From: Paracoccus binzhouensis
Lineage (GTDB): Bacteria; Pseudomonadota; Alphaproteobacteria; Rhodobacterales; Rhodobacteraceae
Reading direction: 5' to 3'
Length of the DNA: 45,256 bases
Assembly (NCBI RefSeq): GCF_016446475.1
Contig: NZ_JAEHFP010000021.1
Span: 1 to 45,256 of the forward strand
Part shown: in pieces, positions 35,443-43,358 of the stretch
Layout of the letters: each line of letters starts with the position of its first letter
Position numbering within the stretch: the stretch's first letter is position 1
The notes under the pieces: model-generated
What the model saw: only the letters and a program-made list of their open reading frames with translations
Databases searched by the model: none
Told to the model about the DNA's origin: nothing
Program-made: the position numbers and the translations under genes

Positions 35443-35781
35443 ATGACTCGAGCCCTGATCGCCCTTCTTGCCCTTGCCCCCCTGGCGGCCTGCGCGCCGG
35501 CCTATCAAACCGCGCCCGAGCCGGTGCCGGCCGTCGCGCCGCTGCCGCCGGTGCCCGTCGCCAACGTCAGCGGGCTGGAATCGCGCGAACCCGACGCCTG
35601 CCATGCCAAGGACTATGTTTCGGCCCTGGGCCAGCCCGGCACCATCATCCCGTCGCTGGGGGTGACGCGCGACTATCGGGTGGTCGAATATCGCGGCATC
35701 GAGCCGCAGGAATACGATCCGCTGCGCATCGTCTTCCGCCTGGACGCGGCGGGCAACATCTACAACATCGACTGCGGCTGA
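35443..35781 (+). CDS. I78-type peptidase inhibitor-like lipoprotein (first)
   Basis: A 112-residue lipoprotein from the ATG at 35443. The signal ends in the lipobox LAAC (APLAACAPAYQ), followed by a Pro-rich linker. The C-terminal part, ACHAKDYVSALGQPGTIIPS...RVVEYRGIEPQEYDPLRIVFRLDAAGNIYNIDCG, matches the I78 inhibitor layout: Cys near the start, LxGQP, a D-P-L-R-I-like strand, and a final Cys in a D/ECG end. These small proteins are thought to inhibit serine peptidases in the envelope. The next gene is a divergent paralogue 10 bases away. Confidence 0.72.
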   Translation: MTRALIALLALAPLAACAPAYQTAPEPVPAVAPLPPVPVANVSGLESREPDACHAKDYVSALGQPGTIIPSLGVTRDYRVVEYRGIEPQEYDPLRIVFRLDAAGNIYNIDCG

Positions 35782-35791
35782 GGACAGCGGG

Positions 35792-36070
35792 ATGAGAAGG
35801 CTTTTCCTGCTGGCGCCGCTTTGCGCCTTGGCCGCCTGCGTCCCGGCCGAGCCCCCGGCACCAGCGCCGCAGCCCGCGCCCGACAGTTGCAAGGCGGCGC
35901 AGTTCCGCGGCCTGATCGGCCAACCGCGGGCGGTGCTCGGGGCGATGACGCTGCCGCAGGGCAGCCGCATCATCGGCCCCCGCGATCCGGTGACGGCGGA
36001 TTTCCGCGCCGAGCGGATCAATTTCGAGATCGGCAAGGACGGCCGGATCGCCAAGATCGGCTGCTATTGA
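35792..36070 (+). CDS. I78-type peptidase inhibitor-like lipoprotein (second)
   Basis: A 92-residue lipoprotein. Signal MRRLFLLAPLCALAAC ends in the lipobox LAAC, with a short Pro-rich linker, then SCKAAQFRGLIGQPRAVLGAMTLPQGSRIIGPRDPVTADFRAERINFEIGKDGRIAKIGCY, a good I78 match (Cys, LIGQP, FRAERINFEI, final Cys). It is closer to the family consensus than the first copy. A perfect terminator follows, so the pair probably ends here. Confidence 0.78.
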   Translation: MRRLFLLAPLCALAACVPAEPPAPAPQPAPDSCKAAQFRGLIGQPRAVLGAMTLPQGSRIIGPRDPVTADFRAERINFEIGKDGRIAKIGCY

Positions 36071-36076
36071 GACCGG

Positions 36077-36099
36077 AAGGGCGCCCATGCGGCGCCCTT
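36077..36099 (+). terminator. Intrinsic terminator after the I78 lipoprotein pair
   Basis: Perfect 9-bp stem (36077-36085 with 36091-36099), a 5-base loop and a short T-run, six bases after the stop codon. It also faces the converging RNase T2 gene. Confidence 0.7.
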
Positions 36100-36208
36100 T
36101 CAGCATTGCCAGGCCCTATCGGCATTGCCGTGCCCGCCCCTCGCCCGACAGGGCAAACCCCGATTCGCCGGGGCCGCCGATCCCAAGGCCCGCTCGCCGG
36201 TCGCTTGA

Positions 36209-36838
36209 TCAGCGCGGCGCGGGCGTCAGGAAGCTGCCCGAGCAATCGCGCCGTGCATCCACCCCGCAGGCGCGGGGTTCCAGCTCGCGGGTCAGGCAGA
36301 TGCGGACCTCCTGCAGGGCGCGGTCGCGGCAGGTGACGGTGATGCCGTCGCGGGTCAGCGCCGGATTGGCCTCGATGAAGGCCGCCTCGACCACCTGCGC
36401 GGGCAGGGTCACGTCGCGATCGAGCCGGCGCAGCGGCTCGGGGATCGCGATGGCCCCGGCCGCCTTGCGGGTCAGCGCGAAATAGTCCCGCGCCGGCAGG
36501 CCCGAGCAGCGGCCGTGCTTCTTCCACTGATACCAGGCCAGCCCGCCCGAGCCCATGACATCCGCCATGGCCCGGGTCTCGCGCCGCGAGGGGTCGCGGG
36601 CGCCGGTCCGGCAATCCTCGGGCCAGCCGCGCTCGTATTGCGGCCAGAGGCCGTGCACGACGAAGCCGATGCGGCGGCCGGCATCGCATTGCGCGGCGTC
36701 CTCGGCATCGCCCTCGGCCCGGCACCAGCTGGGCGACCAGCTGAGCGACAGGATGTAATAGTCGAAGCGCCCGGCGACGTCCTGGGCCAGGGCGGCGGGG
36801 GCAAGCAGCAGGGCGGCGGTTGCGGCAAGGGCTTTCAT
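36209..36838 (-). CDS. Ribonuclease T2 family protein with altered catalytic motif
   Basis: A 209-residue exported RNase T2 with signal peptide MKALAATAALLLAPAALA. Motif CAS I, FVVHGLWPQ, supplies His62. In CAS II the usual H-E-W-x-K-H-G-T-C reads YQWKKHGRC (residues 103-111): Lys107 and His108 are kept, but the catalytic Glu is Gln104 and the preceding His is Tyr. Known eukaryotic and fungal enzymes lose much activity when this Glu is changed, so activity or specificity may differ, though the form may be normal in this bacterial subfamily. Several Cys suggest disulfides in the periplasm. Confidence 0.85.
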   Translation of the reverse strand: MKALAATAALLLAPAALAQDVAGRFDYYILSLSWSPSWCRAEGDAEDAAQCDAGRRIGFVVHGLWPQYERGWPEDCRTGARDPSRRETRAMADVMGSGGLAWYQWKKHGRCSGLPARDYFALTRKAAGAIAIPEPLRRLDRDVTLPAQVVEAAFIEANPALTRDGITVTCRDRALQEVRICLTRELEPRACGVDARRDCSGSFLTPAPR

Positions 36839-36997
36839 GGCGCCGAACCTAGCGCCGGCCCCGGCGCCGCGCCACGAAATTCAGGCTTTATTTCGGCCTT
36901 TTCTGGCCCTATATAGCGCGTCAATCCCCCGAAAATGGAATGGCAGCCGCCGAAAGCCGTTTTCCCCGGCCGGAAGAGATATGTTAAGGAGAAGGTC

Positions 36998-37744
36998 ATG
37001 AACAAGCCGCTGATGGCCAAGGCCACCGCCGTCTGGCTGGTCGACAACACGACGCTGAGCTTCAAGCAGATCGCCGATTTCTGCGGTATGCACGAGCTGG
37101 AGGTGCAGGGCATCGCCGATGGCGACGTGGCCGCCGGCGTCAAGGGATTCGACCCGATCGCCTCGAACCAGCTCGACGCCGCCGAGATCGAGAAGGGCCA
37201 GAAGAATCCGCTCTACAAGCTGAAGCTCAAGCACAATCCTGCCGCCGAGGGCGAGGAGAAGCGCCGCGGCCCGCGCTACACGCCGCTGTCCAAGCGCCAG
37301 GACCGGCCCGCCGCCATCCTGTGGCTGGTCAAGTTCCATCCCGAGCTGGCCGATGCGCAGATCTCGAAGCTGGTCGGCACCACCAAGCCGACCATCGCCT
37401 CGATCCGCGACCGCACGCATTGGAACATCCAGAACATCCAGCCCATCGACCCGGTGGCGCTGGGGCTGTGCCGCCAGTCCGAGCTGGACGCCGCCGTGCA
37501 GAAGGCCGCCAAGCGCAAGGCCGCCGAGGGCGGGGCGATGACCGATGACGAGCGCCGCAAGCTTCTGTCCACGGAAACCTCGCTGGCCATGCCGGACGAG
37601 CCGCGCCTGCCCAGTTCGATCGCCGGGCTGGAGAATTTCAGCCTCAGCAAGAACGACGACAAGCCCGACCAGGACGACGGCCTGGATGCGGACAGCTTCT
37701 TCAACCTGCCCGACGCGGACGACGACGAGGACGACCGCCGCTGA
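36998..37744 (+). CDS. trcR: TrcR / DUF1013 cell-cycle transcriptional regulator
   Basis: A 248-residue protein. The start MNKPLMAKATAVWLVDNTTLSFKQIADFCGMHELEVQGIADG is the highly conserved alphaproteobacterial DUF1013 N-terminus, a helix-turn-helix-like region. A second such region (PAAILWLVKFHPELADAQISKLVGTTKPTIASIRDRTHWN) follows, and the tail is strongly acidic. The family is tied to the CtrA cell-cycle circuit; direct targets are not known to me. The ATG at 36998 has AAGGAGAAGG just upstream. A strong bidirectional terminator follows. Single gene, divergent from the RNase T2 gene. Confidence 0.87.
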   Translation: MNKPLMAKATAVWLVDNTTLSFKQIADFCGMHELEVQGIADGDVAAGVKGFDPIASNQLDAAEIEKGQKNPLYKLKLKHNPAAEGEEKRRGPRYTPLSKRQDRPAAILWLVKFHPELADAQISKLVGTTKPTIASIRDRTHWNIQNIQPIDPVALGLCRQSELDAAVQKAAKRKAAEGGAMTDDERRKLLSTETSLAMPDEPRLPSSIAGLENFSLSKNDDKPDQDDGLDADSFFNLPDADDDEDDRR

Positions 37745-37750
37745 TCGCGA

Positions 37751-37777
37751 AAACCCCGGAGCCAGGCTCCGGGGTTT
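37751..37777 (+). terminator. Strong bidirectional terminator between trcR and gabD
   Basis: A 12-bp perfect stem (37751-37762 with 37766-37777) with a 3-base loop, A-rich on the left and TTTCTT on the right. It ends both converging transcripts. Confidence 0.88.
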
Positions 37778-37789
37778 CTTCCTGGCCGG

Positions 37790-39262
37790 TCAGATCGACA
37801 GGCAGATGTATTTCATCTCGAGGTAGTCCTCGATGCCGTGGCGCGAGCCCTCGCGGCCGAGGCCGGATTGCTTGACGCCGCCGAAGGGCGCCACCTCGGT
37901 CGAGATGATGCCGGTGTTCACCCCGACGATGCCGTATTCCAGCGCCTCCTGCACGCGGGTGATGCGGCCGATGTCGCGGGCATAGAAATAGGAGGCGAGG
38001 CCGAAGATCGTGGCATTGGCGCGCGCGACCGCCTCCTCTTCGGTCTCGAACTTGAACAGCGGCGCCAGCGGGCCGAAGGTCTCTTCGGTCGCCACCTTCA
38101 TCTTGTCGGTGATGCCGGTCACGACCGTCGGGTCGAAGAACAGCCCGTCGCGCGGCTTGCCGCCGGTGACGACGGTGGCGCCACCCTCCACCGCGTCCTG
38201 GATATGTTCCCGGACCTTTTCGACCGCGTCCCGGTTGATCAGCGGGCCGGTGGTCACGCCTTCCTCCAGCCCGTCGCCGACGCGCAGCTTGTCCACCGCC
38301 GCCGCCAGCCTTCTGGCGAATTCGTCATAAACGCCGGCCTGGACATAGATGCGGTTGGCGCAGACGCAGGTCTGGCCGTTGTTGCGGAATTTCGAGGCCA
38401 TGGCGCCCTCGACCGCCGCGTCCAGGTCGGCATCGTCGAAGACGATGAAGGGCGCGTTGCCGCCCAGCTCCATCGAGCATTTCAGCACCTGGTCGGCGGC
38501 CTGGCGCAGCAGGATGCGGCCGACCTCGGTCGAGCCGGTGAAGGTCAGCTTGCGGATCAGCGGGTTCTCGCAGAACTCCTTGCCGATGTCCGAGGCGCGC
38601 GACGAGGTGACGATGCTGAACAGTCCCTTGGGCACGCCCGCGCGCTCGGCCAGCACCGCCAGCGCCAGCGCCGAAAGCGGCGTTTCGGCGGCGGGGCGGC
38701 CGACGAAGCCGCAGCCGGCGGCGATGGCCGGGCCGCATTTGCGGGTGATCATGGCGTTGGGGAAGTTCCAGGGCGTGATCGAGCCGACCACGCCGATCGG
38801 CTGGCGGATCACCGTCAGGCGCTTGTCGGGCTGGTGGCCGGGAATGGTCTCGCCATAGATGCGCTTGGCCTCCTCGCCGAACCATTCGATGAAGCTGGCG
38901 CCATAGGCGATCTCGCCCTTGGCCTCGGGCAGCGGCTTGCCCTGTTCGGCGGTCAGGATGCGGCCCAGGTCGTCCTGGTTCTCGATCATCAGGTCGAACC
39001 ATTTGCGCATGACCTGGGCGCGCTCCTTGGCGGTGCGGGCGGCCCAGCCCTTCATCGCCTCGGCCGCGGCGGCGATGGCGCGGGCGACCTCGGCCCGGGA
39101 CAGGTCCGCGACCTCGGCGATCACGTCGCCGCGGGCCGGGTTCACCACCGGGAAGGTCTTGCCGTCGTCGGCGTTCACCCACTCGCCGGCGACATAGGCG
39201 CGGGTCTCCAGCAGCGAGGGGTCTTTCAGCAGCATCTTCAGCTCGGTCGCAGGCTTGTTCAT
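37790..39262 (-). CDS. gabD: Succinate-semialdehyde dehydrogenase GabD-like
   Basis: A 490-residue aldehyde dehydrogenase. GSITPWNFPNA contains the oxyanion Asn166, MELGGNAPFIV the general base Glu265, and NNGQTCVCANR the nucleophile Cys299. The E-family feature FGPLAPLF and C-terminal GGVKQSGLGREGSRHGIEDYLEMKYIC match GabD, which oxidises succinate semialdehyde with NAD(P)+. At the cofactor motif the usual Lys of VLKPA is Arg189 (VGRPAAETP), which is unusual. The ATG at 39262 has GGAAGGAG upstream. It could be another omega-aldehyde dehydrogenase. Confidence 0.85.
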   Translation of the reverse strand: MNKPATELKMLLKDPSLLETRAYVAGEWVNADDGKTFPVVNPARGDVIAEVADLSRAEVARAIAAAAEAMKGWAARTAKERAQVMRKWFDLMIENQDDLGRILTAEQGKPLPEAKGEIAYGASFIEWFGEEAKRIYGETIPGHQPDKRLTVIRQPIGVVGSITPWNFPNAMITRKCGPAIAAGCGFVGRPAAETPLSALALAVLAERAGVPKGLFSIVTSSRASDIGKEFCENPLIRKLTFTGSTEVGRILLRQAADQVLKCSMELGGNAPFIVFDDADLDAAVEGAMASKFRNNGQTCVCANRIYVQAGVYDEFARRLAAAVDKLRVGDGLEEGVTTGPLINRDAVEKVREHIQDAVEGGATVVTGGKPRDGLFFDPTVVTGITDKMKVATEETFGPLAPLFKFETEEEAVARANATIFGLASYFYARDIGRITRVQEALEYGIVGVNTGIISTEVAPFGGVKQSGLGREGSRHGIEDYLEMKYICLSI

Positions 39263-39428
39263 GGCGGGGCTCCTTCCAGTCCGGTCGCGTTGCAGGCTTG
39301 CGCTTTTGCCCGGGCAACGCAAGCCACAGCTTCGCCGCCGCCCAGAGTCGAGAAATCGTGATGAACCCGCCCGGGTTTTCCGGCGTTGCCTCCTTATCGT
39401 CAGGTTTTCCCTCTTGGCGTGTGTGACC

Positions 39429-39461
39429 GGGACGGCGCCTCTCTCTCTCGAGCGCCGTCCC
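39429..39461. terminator. 10-bp hairpin between gabD and the P1 peptidase gene
   Basis: A perfect 10-bp stem (39429-39438 with 39452-39461) around the 13-base pyrimidine loop CTCTCTCTCTCGA. On the plus strand it is followed by ATTTTC, on the minus strand by no T-run. It lies 21 bases after the P1 peptidase stop, so it may end that minus-strand gene. The T-run direction would instead suit a plus-strand small RNA. Confidence 0.5.
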
Positions 39462-39482
39462 ATTTTCGGCCCCGGCAATTCC

Positions 39483-40466
39483 TCAGCCCGCGCCCCAGCA
39501 GGGCTGCAGGTCGCCCGGCCGCGGGCGGGCCGCGTGGACGCCGCGCGCGATGGCGCGGGCCAGCGTGCAGGCGGCGGCGTGGCCCAGCTGGAAGGGCGTC
39601 AGCGCCGGATCGGGCAGCGGCTTCGCGCCGGTCGAGGCGGCAAAGACCAGATCGCCGTCGAAGGGCGTATGGCTGGGCACGATGGCGCGGGCCATGCCGT
39701 CCTGCGCCGCCGTGGCCAGCCGGGTCAGCCCGGCCTTGTCGAGCGCCGCGTCGGTCGCGACGATGGCGATGGTCGTCGCCTCGCCCAGCCGCTTCATGGG
39801 GCTCGGCTCATGCGCGGCGGGGTAGGGACCGGACAGGCCCAGCCCGCCGAACTCGCCCCCAAGCTCCCACGGTGCGGCCCAGAACTGCCGGGACTCGCCC
39901 GCCGTCACCGATCCCAGCGCGTTCACCACCACCAGCGCCCCCAGGGTGATGCCGCTTTCCAGCACCGCCGAGGCCGAACCCAGCCCGCCCTTCCAGTGCC
40001 GTGTCATGACGCCGGTGCCCGCTCCCTCGCTGCCAAGCGCGAAATCCGCCGATGCGGCGTCCAGCGCCGCACGGCCGAGCGCAGGATAGGGGTTCGTCTG
40101 CCAATCCTTGTCGCCGCCGTTCAGCAGGTCGAAGACGATGGCGCCGGGCACGATGGGCACGCGCACCGGGCCGACCGGAAAGCCCCGGCCCATGGCGCGC
40201 AACCCGTCCGAGACGCCGTCGCAGGCGGCAAGCCCGAAGGCCGAGCCGCCCGACAGCACCAGCGCATCCACCCCGCCGACCAGCTTGTCGGGGGCCAGCA
40301 GCTCGGTCTCGCGCGTGCCGGGGGCGCCACCCATGACGTTGACGCCGCAGGCGAAGGCGGCCTCGCCCAGCAGCACCGTCGTGCCCGAGCGCAGTGCGTC
40401 GTCGCGGGCATTGCCGACCCGCAGGCCGGAAACATCGGTGATCAGGTTTCGCGGTCCGGGACGCAT
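39483..40466 (-). CDS. P1-family (DmpA/NylC-like) N-terminal nucleophile peptidase
   Basis: A 327-residue protein. NLITDVSGLRVGNARDDALRSGTTVLL is the characteristic start of the P1 family, followed by GGAPGTRETELLAP, DALVLSGGSAFGLAACDGV and DFALGSEGAGTGVMTRHWKGGLGSAS. These are typical of D-aminopeptidase DmpA and nylon-oligomer hydrolase NylC, which cut themselves to expose an N-terminal Ser or Thr. I could not place the nucleophile safely. The start at 40466 fits homology; an in-frame extension to 40526 does not. Natural substrate unknown. Confidence 0.8.
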   Translation of the reverse strand: MRPGPRNLITDVSGLRVGNARDDALRSGTTVLLGEAAFACGVNVMGGAPGTRETELLAPDKLVGGVDALVLSGGSAFGLAACDGVSDGLRAMGRGFPVGPVRVPIVPGAIVFDLLNGGDKDWQTNPYPALGRAALDAASADFALGSEGAGTGVMTRHWKGGLGSASAVLESGITLGALVVVNALGSVTAGESRQFWAAPWELGGEFGGLGLSGPYPAAHEPSPMKRLGEATTIAIVATDAALDKAGLTRLATAAQDGMARAIVPSHTPFDGDLVFAASTGAKPLPDPALTPFQLGHAAACTLARAIARGVHAARPRPGDLQPCWGAG

Positions 40467-40605
40467 CGGGGCCTCATGCAAGCGGGGTCGGCCCGCAGTC
40501 TGCACGACGCCCCCCGTTGCCCGCAACCCGCGGCCGCATTCCGGCGTTGCAGGACGGGACCGCCGCGCCTACCTAAGGCGGCAGGACATGCGAAAGGACG
40601 CAACC

Positions 40606-41190
40606 ATGAATGCCCCCATCCACAGGATATTCGGCCGGCCGCTGGATGCCGAAATACCGAAAGGCTACGATCAGGCGATCTTCGGCATGGGCTGTTACTG
40701 GGGCGTCGAGCGGCTGTTCTGGCAGCAGGAGGGCGTCTGGCTGACCGAGGTCGGCTTTGCCGGCGGCACCGCCGAAAATCCCAGCTACAAGCAGGTCTGC
40801 GCCGGCGGCACCGGCCATGCCGAGGTGGTGCGCGTGGTCTATGACAGCTCGCGCGTCAGCTATGAGCGGCTGTTGCAGATCTTCTGGGAAAACCACGATC
40901 CGACGCAGGGCAACCGCCAGGGGAACGATGTCGGCTCGCAATACCGCTCGCTCATCATGGTGTTCAACGACAGCCAGAAGGCGGCGGCAGAGCTCAGCAA
41001 GGCCGATTACGGCAACCGGCTGGCGGTGCAGGGCTATCCCGACATCACCACGCAGATCATCCCCGCCGCGCCGTTCTGGCGGGCCGAGGACGACCACCAG
41101 CAATATCTCGACCGCTATCCCGATGGCTATTGCGGCTTGCGCGGCACGGGTGTCAAAGCCCCCCTGACCGATACAGCCGAGGGATACTGA
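40606..41190 (+). CDS. msrA: Peptide-methionine (S)-S-oxide reductase MsrA
   Basis: A 194-residue enzyme. Catalytic Cys30 sits in FGMGCYWGVERLF (GCFWG-type motif), then GFAGGTAENPSYKQVCAGGTGHAEVVRV, ENHDPTQGNRQGNDVGSQYRS and QIIPAAPFWRAEDDHQQYL follow, all typical. It repairs methionine S-sulfoxide using thioredoxin. Two further Cys, one in the middle and one in the C-terminal GYCGLRG, may act as resolving residues. The ATG at about 40606 has AAAGGA upstream. prmA begins immediately after its stop. Confidence 0.93.
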   Translation: MNAPIHRIFGRPLDAEIPKGYDQAIFGMGCYWGVERLFWQQEGVWLTEVGFAGGTAENPSYKQVCAGGTGHAEVVRVVYDSSRVSYERLLQIFWENHDPTQGNRQGNDVGSQYRSLIMVFNDSQKAAAELSKADYGNRLAVQGYPDITTQIIPAAPFWRAEDDHQQYLDRYPDGYCGLRGTGVKAPLTDTAEGY

Positions 41191-42060
41191 ATGCCGACCT
41201 GGACCGCGCTGACCCATACCACCGGCCACGAGGCGGCCGAGGCGCTTGCCGAGGCGGGCGAGGAACTGACCCCCGAGCCCGTCGGCACCGGCGTTTTCGA
41301 GATCGAGGACGGCTCGAACCGCTGGGAGGTGGGGCTCTACTTCACCGAGGCCCCCGACGATGTGGCCCTGGCGCTGCTGGCCGCGGCCTGGGGCGCCGAG
41401 CCTTTCGCGGTCTCGGAACTGCCCGAGGTGGACTGGGTGGCCCATGTCCGGCGCGAGCTTTCGCCGGTCGAGGCCGGGCGCTTCTTCGTCCATGGCGGCC
41501 ATGACGCCGACAAGGTGCCCGAAGGCGCCGAGGCGCTGCTGATCGAGGCGGCCATGGCCTTCGGCACCGGCCATCACGCCACGACCAAGGGTTGCCTGCT
41601 GGCGCTGGACCGGATGATCGCCGAGGGCGCCGAGCCGCAGCGCATCGTCGATATCGGCTGCGGCACCGCGGTGCTGGCCATGGCGGCGGCGCGGTCCTTC
41701 CCGGTGATGGTGCTGGCCGGCGACATCGACCCGCAGGCGGTGGACGTGGCGCGCGCCAATGTCATCGCCAACGGGCTGGACGGCCGCGTCGAATGCGTCG
41801 AGGCGGTGGGATTCGACCATCCGCTGATCGAGAACGCGGCGCCCTTCGACCTGGTCTTCGCCAATATCCTGAAGCAGCCGCTGATCGACCTGGTGCCGGA
41901 CATGGTGCGCCACGTCGCGCCGGGCGGCAGGGCGATCCTGTCGGGCATCCTGGCCACCCAGGCCGAGGAGGTGATCGCGGCCTATGCGGCGGGCGGGCTG
42001 GCGCTGGAGCGGCGCGACGACTTCGGCGAATGGTCGACCCTGGTCGTCAGGCGCGGCTGA
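41191..42060 (+). CDS. prmA: Ribosomal protein L11 methyltransferase PrmA
   Basis: A 289-residue SAM methyltransferase. A small N-terminal substrate domain is followed by GTGHHATT (125-132), the SAM loop DIGCGTA (154-160), the acidic GDIDPQAVDVARANV and FANILKQPLIDLVPDM, the PrmA N-I-L motif. It trimethylates L11 in ribosome assembly. It starts directly at the msrA stop codon (TGA then ATG), and a hairpin 30 bases after its stop probably ends the pair. Confidence 0.92.
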   Translation: MPTWTALTHTTGHEAAEALAEAGEELTPEPVGTGVFEIEDGSNRWEVGLYFTEAPDDVALALLAAAWGAEPFAVSELPEVDWVAHVRRELSPVEAGRFFVHGGHDADKVPEGAEALLIEAAMAFGTGHHATTKGCLLALDRMIAEGAEPQRIVDIGCGTAVLAMAAARSFPVMVLAGDIDPQAVDVARANVIANGLDGRVECVEAVGFDHPLIENAAPFDLVFANILKQPLIDLVPDMVRHVAPGGRAILSGILATQAEEVIAAYAAGGLALERRDDFGEWSTLVVRRG

Positions 42061-42090
42061 GTGCCGGAAGCACCCGCGGAAAATACTGAA

Positions 42091-42109
42091 GGCGGCCTTG
42101 CGGGCCGCC
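42091..42109 (+). terminator. Terminator hairpin after prmA
   Basis: A 7-bp GC stem (42091-42097 with 42103-42109), a 5-base loop, then a weakly T-rich tail (TGGTCGTCTTG). AAATACT just before it resembles half of the outer ends of the two long inverted repeats. Confidence 0.5.
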
Positions 42110-42189
42110 TGGTCGTCTTGCCCCTCCGGGCCGGGAAAAGGTCTGCCTCGGGGTTTCCGCGCAGCCGTTTTCGCGTCTTCAACCGCTGT

Positions 42190-42384
42190 TTAGCGGGCGC
42201 GCGCAATCCGTTCGATATCGCCGCGGCACAGACCGATATCGTCCAGCTCGCGATCCGAAAGACGGCTCAGCGCGTTTTTCGTCACGCGCGCATCGTTCCA
42301 GGCCGACAGGGCCGCCCAGATCTTCGAGCCAATACCGAGAGAGCCCGCCCCGCCATGGATGCGGTTCGTGTCAATCGCCGACAT
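42190..42384 (-). CDS. DUF1127 small protein
   Basis: A 64-residue protein. The C-terminal part NALSRLSDRELDDIGLCRGDIERIAR (about 37-62) is the DUF1127 domain, an Arg-rich helical unit that in Rhodobacter (CcaF1) and Agrobacterium relatives binds RNA and affects RNA turnover and stress physiology. The N-terminal half is hydrophilic and variable. The start at 42384 has AAGGTG upstream. A TATATG -10-like hexamer near 42443-42448 and a GCCCG-CTCAT-CGGGC hairpin in the leader (42405-42419) suggest its own regulated promoter. Confidence 0.82.
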   Translation of the reverse strand: MSAIDTNRIHGGAGSLGIGSKIWAALSAWNDARVTKNALSRLSDRELDDIGLCRGDIERIARAR

Positions 42385-42622
42385 AGTTTTTCACCTTGAG
42401 ATCATTGCCCGCTCATCGGGCGCTTCGTTGATGCACAGCATATAGGCTGGGCATTTTGCGAAAACCACGGACAAACCAGCATCTCTGCCATGCAGCGCGT
42501 GCATAAGGCGTAGGAATACTTAACTTTTTGCGGCAAGACGTCCTAACCGATGCTGCGGCGCAATATTCTCCTGCCGTGGGTCGGTTTGCTGCAGGAAGAT
42601 TGCGCGATTCAGCCCGGTTCGC

Positions 42623-43342
42623 TCAACGCCAGTCGCCCAGTGCCGCCTGCCACAGCGCCAGTGACGCCACGGCAGCCGTGTCGGCGCGCAGGATCCGCGG
42701 CCCCAGCGCGATGCGCGTGACGCAATCCATGGCCGAAAGCCGCTTGCGTTCCGATTCGGACCAGCCGCCCTCGGGACCGATCAGAATCGCCCAGGGACCG
42801 CGCGGCAGGCCGGACAGAACCTGCGCCGGCCCCGCCAGCGCCTCGTCGGCCCAGAGGATGCACCGCCCGGCATCCCAGCCGTCCAGCAGCCGCGACAGCG
42901 GCACCAGCGCGGCGACCTCGGGGACGAAGGTGCCGCCGCATTGCTCGGCCGCCTCGACGGCATGGGCCTGCAGGCGGTCCTGGCGGATGCGCTCGGAATT
43001 GGTGTGGTCGGTCTGCACCGGCAGGATGCGGGCGGCGCCCATCTCGGCCGCCTTTTCCACGATGAAATCGGTGCGCGCCTTCTTGATCGGGGCAAAGACC
43101 AGCCACAGGTCCGGCGGGTCCAGCTGCGGCGCGGTCCGGCGCAGCGCCTCCAGCGCGCCGCCCCGCTTGGCGATGCGCTCGATCCGCGCCAGCCATTCGC
43201 CGTCGCGGCCGTTGAAGACCAGGATCTCGTCCCCGACACCCTGCCGCATGACCGAGGACAGGTAATGCGCCTGGTCGGGATTCAGCTCGACGCCTTGTCC
43301 CTCGGCCAGCGGGTGATCTATGAACAGTCTGATTTTCGCCAT
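42623..43342 (-). CDS. rsmE: 16S rRNA m3U1498 methyltransferase RsmE
   Basis: A 239-residue SPOUT methyltransferase. The N-terminal PUA-like part ends near residue 70. The SPOUT motifs PVQTDHTNSERIRQDRLQAHAVEAAEQCGG, ILIGPEGGWSESE (189-194 core) and ALGPRILRADTAAVASLALWQ, with the trefoil-knot SAM loop, are typical. It methylates U1498 of 16S rRNA in the 30S subunit. Its ATG at 43342 is divergent from ubiA, the two starts lying 17 bases apart. Confidence 0.93.
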   Translation of the reverse strand: MAKIRLFIDHPLAEGQGVELNPDQAHYLSSVMRQGVGDEILVFNGRDGEWLARIERIAKRGGALEALRRTAPQLDPPDLWLVFAPIKKARTDFIVEKAAEMGAARILPVQTDHTNSERIRQDRLQAHAVEAAEQCGGTFVPEVAALVPLSRLLDGWDAGRCILWADEALAGPAQVLSGLPRGPWAILIGPEGGWSESERKRLSAMDCVTRIALGPRILRADTAAVASLALWQAALGDWR

Positions 43343-43358
43343 GATGGGGCGCAGCCTA

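Noticed and set aside
36910..36915. TATATA before trcR as a promoter
   Set aside because: A -10-like hexamer with only a TTTATT -35 at 17 bases and a long distance to the start; too weak to list.
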